A stretch of 64,000 bases of DNA from Usnea hakonensis. Taxonomy: Eukaryota > Ascomycota > Lecanoromycetes > Lecanorales > Parmeliaceae. The DNA lies in contig BLJB01000201.1 in NCBI GenBank assembly GCA_013423325.1, forward strand, positions 1 through 64,000. Reading direction: 5' to 3'. Every line of letters begins with the position of its first letter. The first letter of the stretch is position 1. Under the pieces are notes generated by a model that worked only from the letters and a program-made list of their open reading frames with translations, had not been told where the DNA came from and searched no databases. The position numbers and the translations under genes were made by a program. Positions 1-10,809 of this stretch are shown one piece after another.

Positions 1-522
1 TTTTTGGTGAGATCACGGCGAAACTCCGGGGGGTGGGATTAACTTAAAAAATAGTCTGTTGTAATAGAAGACGATATAGAAAGATAATATTAAAAGCCGA
101 TATAGATATAATATAGTAGGGAGGTAATCTATAAAAATTGTAAGGAGAAAAGTACGAAAAAGGACGAAGTATTTATATCTAAAAGACTATATATAAGAGT
201 ACTTTCGACGATCTAAATATAGTCTGAATAGGCCTTTATATACTTACTAATAAGTTATTTATTAGGGCGATAATAGTAGTAGAAATATACTTATATATAC
301 CCTTAGGGGGTAGCGTATAAGTAGTATTTCTTTATAAATCTAGTATAAATCTATAAATACGACGATATATCTATAGGATAGTATATACGATTAGATAGTA
401 TTAATCTATAAGATAAATATAATAGTTCTATAAGAATGTATTATCCCTATAAAGTCTCATTATATCTATGGCTGTCATGTTATATCTATGGATATTGATG
501 GCCCATGTATGACATGCAATAA
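1..522. repeat. AT-rich, RIP-like relic of a dispersed repeat
   Basis: Very AT-rich stretch dense in TATA, CTATA and TAGTA words, with no convincing reading frame. The block around 165-232 aligns by eye with 25676-25735: both contain TATATCTAAAAGACT followed by TATATAAGAG. The following bases differ mainly by C-to-T and G-to-A changes (GTCCGAATATGGTCCGAAT there, ATCTAAATATAGTCTGAAT here). That is the pattern left by repeat-induced point mutation. The element class is unknown because no transposase or reverse transcriptase frame survives. Confidence 0.6.
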
Positions 523-1104
523 AACGGCTTCCACGCTCCGCCCCTGCAGCCGCACTTGAAGGTGAAACATTTCGAGACCGTGGCCAGAGCCTCGACCGAG
601 TTTGACGAGTACCTCTACAAGACCCGCGGCCTTTCCTTCTCCCGCGCGGCCCTCCAGGGGAGCCTCCGGAACGACGAGTACACTTCCAACAACTCCACCC
701 CCATATACTACCGGCAGCAGCGACCGCCGATGCCGACGGCCTTTGCCACCCCCTCTGCCGGGAGACACGCGCAGATCCCTGCCGGGGTGGGACCCCAGCA
801 GCGATACTGGCGGTCGCCCCAACTGTACAACGACAGCCATGTCCAGTACGGAGAGAACGATCACCCGAGAACTGAGATGGTGGAAGAGGGTTTCGATGAC
901 GGGGGTTTGGGACAGTCCTACGACAGTCGGGCACAGTGGCCCATGGCGGACGGTTACGATGGCGTGGAGGCGCCGGAGGCAAGGGGGAAGTTTGGTGGGA
1001 GCGCGTCTCCTGTTCCGCGGCCGCGTGGACAGGCACGGGATGAAGGGGGTTCTTATACTCCTCGTTATGGAGGAGAGTATCATGAGGACCCTCTATTACA
1101 ATGA
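523..1104 (+). pseudogene. 3' fragment of an unrecognised gene, 5' end lost
   Basis: A frame stays open from just after a TAA at 520 to a TAG at 1102-1104, about 193 codons with GC-rich third positions. It has no ATG near its start and its upstream neighbour is the AT-rich relic, so it looks like the C-terminal part of a gene whose 5' half was replaced. The product is hydrophilic and disordered: rich in Arg, Gly, Tyr, Pro and Gln, containing VKHFETVARASTEF and ending GGEYHEDPLLQ. Two other frames are also open here, on either strand, because of the base composition; the plus-strand frame is preferred for its natural residue mix and acidic C-terminus. I do not recognise the family. It could also be a 3' exon of a gene whose first exons lie left of the window. 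Confidence 0.4.
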
Positions 1105-1973
1105 TTGTCTGATATACTCGGATTCTAGGCAACGTGTCTTTTCGCAACCAAGCAGACTGAAACGTATTTCCTGTGGATTCCTGACGGACAAGTCAAGGTT
1201 TTATTTGACATCTTAATATAGTATAGTATAGTAAAACCCATTTCTTCGTTTTTCAAATAGGTAGAGATTAACAAGTAAAAGTAAGTAAGTAGATAGATAG
1301 ATAGATAAGATGAATATATCCCCCCTCACTCCAAGAAAAGCGTCTCTGAAGACCCCCACAAACATACCCAGCATTGCCATTAACACTCTCAATAACCTCT
1401 CCTTCTCACCAATATAAATCTCAAAGAAGAAGAAAAAAAGCTTCATTTATGTAAAACAACAAGCACATTCCCCCCCCTCCATCTCCTTCTCCGCCTATCC
1501 GAACAAGATATTAATTAAATTTAAGATTTGCTATGTTAAAAAGAGTGTGGAGCGAGAGCTAGAGTATTAGTGCTATCTATCTATCTATCAATGATTATTT
1601 AGAGGTAGGTAGGTAGGTAGGTGGTACCCTCATTTGTGAAGATTGTGTCCATTAATGAATGTCGGGGGGGGGGGGGTTTGGATGAAGCGTACGTATGTGG
1701 AAGTCGTAGCGAAGATGTGATATGCTATGATATGATGGAATGCTACGACTGTCCGCGAATGAGACGGATTCCGAGCGGAACGAGGATTCGCGTGACTGAT
1801 GCGACTCAGGGAAGCAATAAGAAAGGAATAAGTCCGTCACGCTACTAGCAGTTATAGTCTATCCAAAACTTCAGTGCTCTTGGCTCCCTCTGGTATTGGT
1901 ATCGAGAGGGGATTCTATTCTCAAATACGTTAGTAACAGTCTGATGGAAAAATACGGATTCCACGAATCAAGC
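1105..1973. other. Intergenic, simple repeats only
   Basis: No supported gene. The stretch holds three short tetranucleotide tracts and a run of 13 G (1664-1676). Open frames here are short, low in complexity and lack splice or start context. Confidence 0.6.
1288..1623. repeat. Tetranucleotide microsatellites
   Basis: (GATA)n occupies about 1290-1308, the complementary (CTAT)n about 1573-1590, and (GGTA)n about 1604-1623. The first two are reverse complements of each other about 280 bp apart, so they could pair as an inverted repeat. They are probably independent slippage tracts. Confidence 0.7.
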
Positions 1974-2632
1974 CTACGGGACCTCGACATGAGGCCCTGG
2001 TGCTTCTTCACTCTCAACAATGCCATCTTTAGGAAGGTTGTGGAGTGGGGAGTCGCGGCGATGGAGGGGGTCGTCGTCCCCTCCACCAGATGAAGGCGGA
2101 TTTGGATGCCACCAACGGCGCACGGGTGCTTCGGTTTGGATGAAGCCATCTTTCTCAGGGAAGGGGTTGCTGAGAGGGGAGTCGCGGCGACGGAGGGGGT
2201 CGTCGTCTTCTCCACCAGATGAAGGCGGACTTGTAAACCACCCAGTCGCATCCTCATCGCGACGCACGGGTGGTCCAGTTTCGATGAAGCCATCTTTCTC
2301 AGGGAAGAGGTTGCTGAGAGGGGAGTCGCGGCGACGGAGGGGGTCGTCTTTCTCTTTACTAGATAAACGCCAGCCAGTAGGCCCTCCGGTTTGGTTGAAG
2401 CCATCTTTCTCAGGGAAGGGATTGTGGAGAGGGGAGTCGCGACGACTTGGGGGTTCCAAACCTTGACGCGTCTGTCAGACGCTGGAGCTACCCCATCGAT
2501 AGCAGACATGGATTGGGAAAAGGTCTTTCACTTACCACTCGGTGTTTTGGGGATGTCTGCGATTGGGAGTGGGGATGCAGAAGTTTTGAGAGCACAGACG
2601 GCGGCCGCTAGGACGTAAATAGGGAGACGCAT
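1974..2632 (-). CDS. Secreted repeat protein with dibasic sites (Kex2-processed peptide precursor candidate)
   Basis: Two exons, 2632-2536 and 2461-1974. The 74-nt intron has a GTAAGT donor, a CTGAC branch site and a CAAG acceptor; total 585 nt, 194 residues. Residues 1-19 (MRLPIYVLAAAVCALKTSA) form a signal peptide. From residue 41 there are four copies of DSPL(S/H)N(P/L)FPEKDGF, the last one imperfect, at spacings of 37, 48 and 41 residues. Each copy is directly preceded by RR or RRR. More RR sites (PVRR) sit between copies, and the spacers carry acidic DDDPL and GG/PPSS stretches. Repeat spacings are multiples of three at DNA level, supporting this frame. Fungal precursors with this layout are cut by Kex2 and give pheromones, dikaritin-type RiPPs or other secreted peptides. 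No UstY-like oxidase and no alpha-pheromone core is visible nearby, so the peptide class is open. Confidence 0.72.
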
Positions 2633-3694
2633 GGTAAGATATGATGATAGATGTTGTGGTTGCTTGAGTTGATGTTGCTTCTCGGCTGAGTCTCCTGTCT
2701 TCAAAGTCAATGGAGGAACAAGTAAAGAGTTGTTCTCAAGGGCCACCTTTATGAACAATCCTAGTGCGGCGCGGGCATAATGTATAGGTACGAGAAATGA
2801 GGTCATGCAATATCGATGCCTCATGCATCATGCAGTCCTTTGTTGTTTACCTGCATTGTAAATTCCTCCCAGCCCCTAAGACGCCGCAGCACACGCCGCA
2901 GCGCATGGATCTGTGCGTCACCGAAGGATCATATGTACAACATACTGCCCTTCATTTCCGCGAACACACTGTTCGTGGCCCTAGGCTGATGCTTATTTCA
3001 TGCCTAAAGCGGTGACCTTGCTCGTTCAAGCACATATTTTGAAACTCATGAGGAATTGTTGAAATTCAGAGCCTAGACTTATAGACTCACGGGCTCGCAT
3101 GACTGCGTCTGAGGAATTAGCTCTCTAGATCCGTCTATCCGTCTTGCTATCGCGGATTGTGGATGTAAGCTGCCCGTAGATCTGTTCGTATCCTCACCCC
3201 AACCTGTACAGTATGCTACTTCTCAAGTTCTCACTAGGACTACCTTGAGATTTCAGAGCTAGCTCGCTTCCGGTAACGGGTCTTACTTGATTGAATGTTT
3301 GGTATCGCTATAGGGCATCGAGTAAGAAGCTTGACCCCCAGTACGCAAAGTGCATCGAACGGTCCTCTCGATGAAGGGAGTTACGATTTCAAGTTTAACC
3401 CATTGTCAAAGACTGCCATTGCCCCGTCATCACCTTTGTAATACAAATGTAGCTAGATAATGAACAGCACGGGAATCAAAGAAACAGGCATCTCCAGAGC
3501 TGAAAACTACCCTGACAGGGGACATCATACAGATAACCAGTAGCGAGGTGAGCAATCGCTAGCTATCAAGAATAGGCTATGTGGCGTTGGTTCAGGATGG
3601 ACATTGCCTTATACTCAGCCCAAGCGCCAGCGAGGTTCCAATCCATAATTCTCATCGTACAGCGCCCGAAAGTGAAGTCCTTCCTATGATTTAT
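2633..3694. other. Intergenic, nothing recognised
   Basis: Upstream region of the repeat-protein gene plus about 800 bp of ordinary sequence. The open frames are short and unconvincing. No RNA gene or repeat was noticed. Confidence 0.5.
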
Positions 3695-4248
3695 TCATTC
3701 TGTCTCGGAAATCGAAGCAGCCCCACCGTCAAAGTCCAAAGGTTCTAAAATAGCAATGGACCAGCGCTCTTTGAGGAACCGTCTTGCGCGACCAGTGATA
3801 AGATGTCCTTTATTTCTCATGATCGGAAGTGTCGATTCAATATCGCGGCGGAAAGTCTTCTCAGCGTCAACACCGTCAACATTAGCACGATCAATGGTAG
3901 AGTCATGCGGCTTAAGCGCGGAGGTCGTGTAGGTATCAGCTAATTCCTCTAGTTTCACGATCAGCGATAAACCTCCGCGTGTGAAAAGCAGCACTCACCA
4001 GTCGCTCGAGCTTCACGCTGTGGAAGGCCTCCATCTAAAGGCAGCTCGAGAGTCCGAGGCGCAATAGGCATACACTCAACTACTTGGCCCTTGAATAACG
4101 GGTCATGGTCTGTACGTGCACATTAGTCTCGCAAACGAAGAGGACTAACAGTAGGGATTGACGTAAGGGAGCATGGCGGCAGTGGTGTCGAAGTGACGAA
4201 GAGAGGCCACAGAGTAAGCCCCAATGAGAGATAAATAGTAGAGCGCAT
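3695..4248 (-). CDS. Small secreted protein, unrecognised
   Basis: Three exons: 4248-4150, 4089-3999 and 3939-3695. The introns are 60 nt (GTTAGT...CAAG) and 59 nt (GTGAGT...TTAG). Phases agree and give 435 nt, 144 residues. The N-terminus MRSTIYLSLGLTLWPLF is a good signal peptide with cleavage expected near TST-PLPP. The mature part is about 120 residues with only two Cys, a charged middle (around DAEKTFRRDIESTLPIM), a basic GRARRFLKERW segment and an acidic tail ending ISETE. I know no domain that matches. It lies 1 kb from the other secreted-protein gene on the same strand. An alternative first intron of 40 nt would start the protein in another frame without a signal peptide; the 60-nt model is preferred. 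Confidence 0.5.
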
Positions 4249-5622
4249 TGTGGAGGTCAGAATAAGGGTACGGTATCTTATAAGGTGCTGGTAAGCCACA
4301 AGGCTGCTTGGATTTCTTGCAGGAAATGCAAGCTTTTAATACTTTCTCGCTATAATTGTGGCAGATCTTCAAGATTCTCAAGCGTCGGTCGAGAAGCATG
4401 GATCGGTCGGATATCATGTCCGTATGTATTGGAAGGCCAGATGACTGGTTTCTCTTGTGGGTGATGCGGCGTGTGCATACCGTGTACCTTATGTGCTAAC
4501 TCTGCGGGTGCATGCATGAAGAACGATGACCTCAAATTTCCTTTGCGGCGTGTGCATACCATACTCCACCGGCTGGTAGACTTCGTGGGAATTGTCTAGG
4601 CTAGTGAAGCTGAGCCCCTGAAATTTTCCCATATTCTGCCAGCGGATGGGATGTGATACTCGATCCGCAGCACGTCTTACTGCACAGTATCAAGAAGCCA
4701 AGCTGCATATCAATTTGAAGAGCAACTCGAACACGATAAATCGTGCATGAAGCGAGCCCTACACATGCACCCGGCGCCGAGCAGAGAGTTTCGTCATCTT
4801 CGGAATGGTTACTCAGCTGCTGTAGATATGATGATCACGAAGGCCCAGTAGAGTACGCCTCCAAGCAGCAAACGGAGTAATGGTTGACGCGCCAAGAGTT
4901 CTCAGATCCGCAGGCTGAAACAGAAGCTCTTAAGCAAGAGGCTTGAGCTTTGCGTACCGAAGAACAGAATCCTTGGGCGAATGATAGGTTGAGTAAGGTG
5001 CCATGATCCTGCGTTAAATGTGAGAACCATTCATCTCTCCCGTGACTCCTGAGAAGCAGGCACAGCCCTGGCACTCACTCACACATTGCGTTTGATCGTC
5101 ATTCTTGCCGTGATCTTAGACAGGCTGGCAACCTGATCTTCACCGTTGCTGTGCCTTTCTACGCTGGTCCTTTGTAATTGAGACACTCATAAAATTTGGG
5201 ATAGTAGATCGGGACTCGTCGTGCTTACTTCTCAACCTATCGGTCAAGATGACCTCGTTCCTTATTGGAGTGAAAGGCCGATTATTCTTTGGCTCGCCAG
5301 ACTCAAATTGTGGGGCTGACATGGTGTGTAGGTAAGCGTACATTTCCACCGTTGTAATGTGCTTTCTTGCGGCATCATCTGAGCATACGGGTCGAACGGC
5401 ATACGATAGGCGTAAGCTATCCGATGGCTGCACTGCCTCCGTGAAGCCGTGCAGGTCAAAAGCCCGCGGTGATGCCGTCATAAATAATCTACTATATGGC
5501 GTGGATCCTTATAGAACTTACTGCTCAAGCTTCTGTCCTTCTCATCGACTGCTCCTCTCATTCATCAATACCGCTCCCACATTTCATTCGAGCTTCGATC
5601 ACCAGTCTTCGATACTCTCGCC
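4249..5622. other. Intergenic, nothing recognised
   Basis: No supported gene. The 16-base word GCGGCGTGTGCATACC occurs at about 4466-4481 and again at about 4545-4560, a small local duplication. The last few hundred bases are the promoter side of the receptor-like gene at 5623. Confidence 0.45.
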
Positions 5623-7250
5623 ATGGGTGAAACCCCTGGAAAAATGGATGCGCTAGCGACCGTTTTGACCCTGCTGGCGACCATAGCTGTCCTGCTTCGC
5701 TTTTGTGCCAGGAAGATCAAAAATGCAAGAATCGAATGGGATGACTACCTGATCGTTCTCGCGTTGGTACGCACGCTTCAACGACTGAGGTGTCTTTGGT
5801 CTTGCAGTTGAATGCTCGTCTAGCGATGAATAAGCTAAGAAATATGATTTTAGGCGTTCGCGTTTGGTACTGCATTGTGTATGTTTGTTGGTCAGTACTT
5901 TGACCTCAGCGGCCCCACTAGCTATGAGCTAATACCTCGATAAAGGATCTGCACTTGGGGACTTAGGACGACACACAGCAATCGCACCAGACGGCTTGCC
6001 TGTCCTCACCCATCGCTCAGAGGTCTTTCAACAGGCAAGTATTTCCTTTACCATATGTTCTTTGCACTTCTAAATACGATACAGATCAACTATGCTTCTT
6101 TGATGACCTCGACATTGACTTTCGGCCTGACCAAGCTGTCAGTACTTCTTCTTTACAAAAGGTAGATTTTTCTACTCCATGTCTTGAAGAAACAAATTAC
6201 TCAACTACTTTGCCAGAATATTCCGTGGACCTGTTTTCTTGGCCTTTGTATGGTCTATGATCACAATCATTGTGATATGGACTATTAGCTTCTTCTTCGC
6301 GAACATGCTCCAATGCTACCCAATCTCAGAGAATTGGACCGGCCTAGGAGGGACTGCTGATACTTGTATCGACGAAAACATGATGTACGTCGGACAAGCG
6401 TTCTCGGACGCTATCACAGACCTCATAATCCTCGTAATGCCGGTCCCTTGCGTAAGCTTTCGCAAATCGCTTCTCTTCAGATTCACGCTCATTACTACCT
6501 AGGTCTGGGCACTTCAGCTGCCAGTAAAACACAAAGTCGGCGTAAGTGGCATGTTTCTGCTAGGAATACTGTAAGTCTTCTTCTGAACGCTATTAGGGAG
6601 TCAATACTCACACGCCTAAGAACTATTGCAGCAAGCGTCACAAAGCTGGTGATTTTCTATAGGATTGCTGTTGGTGAGCCTTACTTCATACCTGATCGAA
6701 CAGGGAATAGAGACTAACCACGGTCGACGTCAAGAGTCCAATTCTGGGGACGAGGACTTTACATGTAAGACTATACGTATATTCAAAAGTTATGCCATTG
6801 GCTGACCCATTAACGGAAAGATCTGTTTACTCCAACCCTGTACTGGCCAATGGTGGAATCTTCGCTCGGGATTGTCGGGGCCTGTCTACCCTTATTCCGC
6901 CCAATCATCAGTGGAATCTCCCCATCCCGAAGCATCCGAGAAGTGATTTCTTTTCCAACCATGAGCTTTACAAGCTCCAAATATTCAATGAAGAAATTCA
7001 GAAGCGTGGAGGATGGCAATACCAGTTCATCTGCGGTCAGCTCCGAACGCTCCATCTATGCTGGCGGAAACCATAGCGGGTAAGCACCAGGTTCGCTATT
7101 TCAATCACTAAACGTGACGCTGTGACCAGTGGTCAATTCCCTGGGAGCGATCAATGTTACGTACCTGATAGGACAACTGAGCGTGTCGGTGATGTCAGTA
7201 CCAAAAGGAACGTAGTTGAGGAATGTTACTATGCAGGCGGGCGCATTTGA
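5623..7250 (+). CDS. Seven-helix rhodopsin-domain (Pth11/SAT-like) membrane protein
   Basis: Ten exons: 5623-5766, 5854-5890, 5946-6034, 6085-6161, 6217-6451, 6503-6570, 6636-6673, 6735-6764, 6821-7079 and 7130-7250. They sum to 1098 nt, 365 residues. Family landmarks in order: first helix DALATVLTLLATIAVLLRF; WDDY at 39-42; TFGLTKLSVLLLYKRIFR; the long helix IIVIWTISFFFANMLQC; GTADTCIDENMMYVG; DAITDLIILVMPVPCVW; VTKLVIFYRI; and YWPMVESSLGIVGACLPLFRP. The tail is Ser-rich and presumably cytosolic. In this family (fungal rhodopsin domain) some members sense surfaces or ligands; the ligand here is unknown. Intron 3 has a GC donor (CAG|GCAAGT). If the last intron is not removed, the protein would stop at 7083 after GGNHSG. 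Confidence 0.85.
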
Positions 7251-7414
7251 AAGAAAAGGACGCAGCTGGCGCAAATCGCAAAGGGAAGTAAGAAAGCATC
7301 AGATAGATCGTGTATACTACAAATTGTTGCACAGGGAAAGAAAAAAAGTCATTCTTGGCACCATCGGATCATGCCGTCTTCCGTTTTCTCGAGACCATGG
7401 AACTCCACCATTCG

Positions 7415-8147
7415 TCACAGCTTCTTCTTCGAGCTCGGACTTTTATGCCTATTTCTCTCCTCACCTTTGCTGTCACCGTTCGTCGTCTTCTCCTTCCTCA
7501 CTTTCTGATTTTCCACCTCTTGCCTCTCTTTTCTCTCAGCATACCACTGCCCAGCTTGCAGCACCAGCACTCCCGCGAGCACAAGCGCCAATATCGTGTT
7601 GGTAGCAGCCATGACTTTCAAACTGTCATCCCTTCCAAGAAATTCTTCTGCTCCCGCTTCCACACCTCTTACACCGACAGCTAGCTCCCCTTCAACAAGC
7701 TCGCGGTCGTATACGCCACTGGTGATGACTCTCATGCCTTTGACAATGTTGGTCAGGTATATAATAACACCACACATGTATAGTACCAAGCTGGCGCCGT
7801 CAAAGAGCATATTCGATTCTGACGGTTTGTAGAGTTTTATGAAGAAACCTAGTAGGCCTGTTCCAATAACCATGTGGAGTATACGGGGTATTATGAGAGG
7901 AGAAGCGTGTAGGAACTTCAAGTGGGTTTCAAGCATGACGTAAGCTTCAGGCGGACATGTGGCTGGGTTCCACAGGATCGGGTAGTCGTAGGGGAAGAGG
8001 GAGAAGAGGATGCCGAGACCAAAAGATGTCGCTAGTCATTGAATTTAGCTGTGTCAAGGATACGGATGGGCAATGGATAAGATGATACGAACGGCAGACG
8101 ATCATAAAGGTTGCAAAAGCAGTTGCGCCATGGCCTCCCCACGCCAT
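7415..8147 (-). CDS. SHR3: SHR3-type ER chaperone for amino-acid permeases
   Basis: Two exons, 8147-8093 and 8031-7415; 672 nt, 223 residues. A second ATG lies three codons upstream at 8156. The 61-nt intron uses a GTTCGT donor and a CTAG acceptor. Shr3 landmarks: N-terminal ATFMIV helix, GILFSLFPYDYPILWNPA, VMLETHLKFLHASPLIIPRIL, GFFIKLYKPSESNMLFDGAS and LYMCGVIIYLTNIVKGMRV. A fourth helix follows (TNTILALVLAGVLVLQA) and then a basic tail ending in KKKL, an ER-retrieval-type dilysine context. Shr3 sits in the ER membrane and helps amino-acid permeases fold and enter COPII vesicles. It is convergent with the receptor-like gene, with 164 bp between the stops. Confidence 0.88.
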
Positions 8148-8156
8148 ACCTGGCAA

Positions 8157-9394
8157 TGGTAGATGAGGCTTAATGCACTGTCAGGAAAGTGCACACCACA
8201 CGGCAGTCAGACAGCACAATCAACTTAGAGGCGAATGCGAAATCGTTTGAGTCTATCACTGGTGGTCAAAACTCCGAGCTCCTGCGGTATGATAAGGTGC
8301 AGAGTTGCTTATCAGCCAACTTCCGAGGGCACCTGATGGAGTTCTCTGCGCTGCGCAAGCTCGTCTCCGGGCTAGGTAGTTGAGCTTGAGATGTGTCAGA
8401 AGTAATTGTAACCGTCCACAGCCATTCAAGATAATCACGGAGGAGTCGAGTGGATCACGATGACTGCTCCAGGCGAATTTGACAGCTAAGAAGAAAGGAC
8501 CTTGAGAATTTTATGAGCTGATGAGCACGACAAGCCTCGGCTGGCGGGCGCTAGAGTAAGCTAGTTTGGCGCTAAACATCCTACTTTACAACATACCTAC
8601 CTGAGCGATTCAATGATCATCACCTCCTCCTTTTCCCCCTTTCCCCTCGCAGTCCTCCTCTTCAACTATACGAAAAACCATACACAGCAACAGGGATGGC
8701 ACCAAGAAGCAAAGGTACAAGCATATGTGAATGAGCCGAACATAACGGACCTCGAAAGAATCAGACTCAAGTAAAGATTGGAATAGAGGGCCACTTGACA
8801 TCTAAGACATTCTTATCTGCAGAGCTTAATTTTGTCTATGCTATTCTATTATCAAAGCTAAGGGGCCCTTCTTGTATGTCACTCTCTACTTTAATCTTGC
8901 TGAAACACAGCGAAGCTTTGAAAAGGGAGTGGCCTTGATGTAGACACATGGGCTATGGACGTCTAGAGTCCACCGAGAACCCACCGAGTCCTCTTCAGTG
9001 ACCGATTTACGGGGGCCCTCAGGGGTTGAAAAAAACATGGGAGTCACTACTTGTTCGATCCCCGCCCCGTACCCATTGACCAAACCGGGTCTTAAACCAA
9101 GGAAGAGTAGAAAACAAAGGTTTCCTCGGTGCACATCGCCTCACTTTTCCAACAAATCTCCAGCCAAGCCAGTGTCAGTAGCCGAAGTTGTATTGACACC
9201 TCTTCAACGATACTGGTTGCTGTCGCCCGGGTGTATTTTCTGCCCGAAGTATGTTTCTCCATTCAAGCCCAACCACATGCTTTGAACGATATTTTATCCA
9301 ATTACACTGCAAGAACTACTTTCACGAATCAGTAGTTTGGGGGAAGACTCCTGTTTCTAGTAGAATTTGGATGACCTTCATCTGGCTGGGAAAT
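8157..9394. other. Intergenic around a possible small ORF
   Basis: Apart from the weak small ORF at 8610-8801 nothing is recognised. A TTCGATCCCC word near 9054 recalls a tRNA B box, but no cloverleaf can be folded around it. Confidence 0.4.
8610..8801 (-). CDS. Possible small single-helix membrane protein
   Basis: Uninterrupted frame of 63 residues with one strong hydrophobic helix (IHICLYLCFLVPSLLLCMVF) after a polar N-terminus, then an acidic and Gly/Lys-rich tail ending GGGDDH. It is unrecognised. The start is the first ATG, and no intron signal is needed. Support is limited to composition, so this may be a chance frame. Confidence 0.3.
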   Translation of the reverse strand: MSSGPLFQSLLESDSFEVRYVRLIHICLYLCFLVPSLLLCMVFRIVEEEDCEGKGGKGGGDDH

Positions 9395-10809
9395 TTAGAT
9401 CTTTGCCTTCGTCTGAAATTGCTTCTCATACTGTGCCTGTCTTCTTTCCCTCCCTTTGGCCATGGCTTTCCGTGCAATCTCTACAGTCACTACACCAATA
9501 TTCCGCTCATCGACGGGCCCGGATCTTAGACCCTGAGCCTCAATAAACCCACTACGGACTCCTGAATCTCCAGCGCCTTCAACACACTGCTTGCAGAATT
9601 TGGCCCAGTCTCGGTAACACTGCGCCGTTTGCGGGAGCCAAGTCAGAAAATACGGAAACGAATGTGGCATTCCCTCAAACTGCTCCCAGATCACGCGGAC
9701 ACCTTGTCTCGCGGCTTGCTGGGCGATGATGGCACCTTCATCCGCCACCATTTCCTCGCCACAACAGAACCACATGGGTGGCGCTCCAGACCAATCCTCG
9801 GCCGCTGTTGGACTTACAAGAGGGTGGCAGAGAGCCGAGAGATCGCAGTAAATGTCGCCGCGAGGTGGATCTGATGGCCAAATATCGCATCGAGGCTGGC
9901 TGGGTCGTGATTGTATATGTACGATCGGGAACATATCATAAGGCGCATTCGCAACCCATGAGTGTTGAGAGTGGGTCTGATCTGCCACCGCACTGACGCC
10001 AGCGAAGCCGGCGGGAAGATTCAGCAAGACATTTTGGCCGTGAAATCGTATTTTTGGCGCTGCATCAACGGATTGGCGGTGGATGGTCAAGAGCAGCTGA
10101 AGAAAAGCAAGGCATAGTCCAGCGCCTGAGCTATCACCAGCCAGAACGATCGAGGTAGGTAAGACTGGAGCATGGCAAGCACCAGCAGGGGGATACATTA
10201 ACGAAAGGTAAGCGACAAGAATATCTAGAATGGCTGCTGGAAAAGGGTTCTGGGGTGCAAGGCGATAAGCGACACTGAAACAGCGGCCTCCAGTCAACTT
10301 TGCCAGTGTTCCAGTCGCAGCTCGAACAGCGGAAGGAGCACCCCAGCTAAGGCACAGGGAAAGATTAGTATCTGAATCAAGCTCCCGCGCGCCTGAAGGG
10401 CTACAAACTAGAAATTTCCACCGTGCACGAACAACACCGTCGTCGGCGTAGCAACCTCCGCCATCAACGCAGCGTATTTTTCTTCCTCCCGAATGTCCGG
10501 CTCGATGCTTTTGCCATCAACGTGTTTACGATGGCCGACCCATTCCCCTCTGACGGGCGCTAAGCTGGGCGCCGTGAATCTTTCATCGCCAGCGCCCAGA
10601 CCTTGCATAGCTCGAAGCAAGACTTGAGAGACATGGTGCTCTGGTGGAGGGGGGAAACTGACTCGGCTGACCCACACAGGCCCTCGAGCTTTGGTGTCTT
10701 GGGAGAGGGCTTTTTGCTGAGCAGATATGGTCTCGAAGGCGGTGCTGTTTACACGGTCCCTCATCATTTGGATCGCTTGCTGCGTCTTGATATCTTGATT
10801 GGGTGCCAT
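9395..10809 (-). pseudogene. Alpha/beta hydrolase (HSL/esterase type) with a frame break
   Basis: The N-terminal part (10809-~10418) ends in TVLFVHGGNF followed at once by TAG. The C-terminal part reads in another frame from about 10418 to 9395 without a stop. It begins WKFLVCSPS, then AKLTGGRCFSVAYRLAPQNPFPAA (positions as read from 10300), the nucleophile motif AGDSSGAG, and GMPHSF with the likely catalytic His. One missing base at the HGG motif (HGGGF is the family consensus) would join the two frames. No canonical intron fits there. Members of this family hydrolyse short-chain esters or lactones. The gene heads the dehydrogenase block on the same strand as SSADH. The break could be a real null allele or a sequence error. 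About 445 codons are covered in all. Confidence 0.65.

Noticed and set aside
428..1147. Long minus-strand frames opposite 523-1104
   Set aside because: Arg/Pro-biased composition typical of a GC-rich antisense strand. One runs into the AT-rich relic.
2020..2466. Plus-strand 148-codon frame with repeated GESRRRRGSS units
   Set aside because: It is the antisense shadow of the secreted repeat gene; repeats keep several frames open. Only the minus-strand frame has a signal peptide, intron signals and natural residue mix.
1871..2509. Second minus-strand frame (ATPLSATPSLRKMAS repeats)
   Set aside because: Cannot be joined in phase to the signal-peptide exon, and its start lies inside the intron.
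9000..9080. TTCGATCCCC resembling a tRNA B box
   Set aside because: Flanking bases cannot form a T stem or an acceptor stem, so no tRNA is supported.
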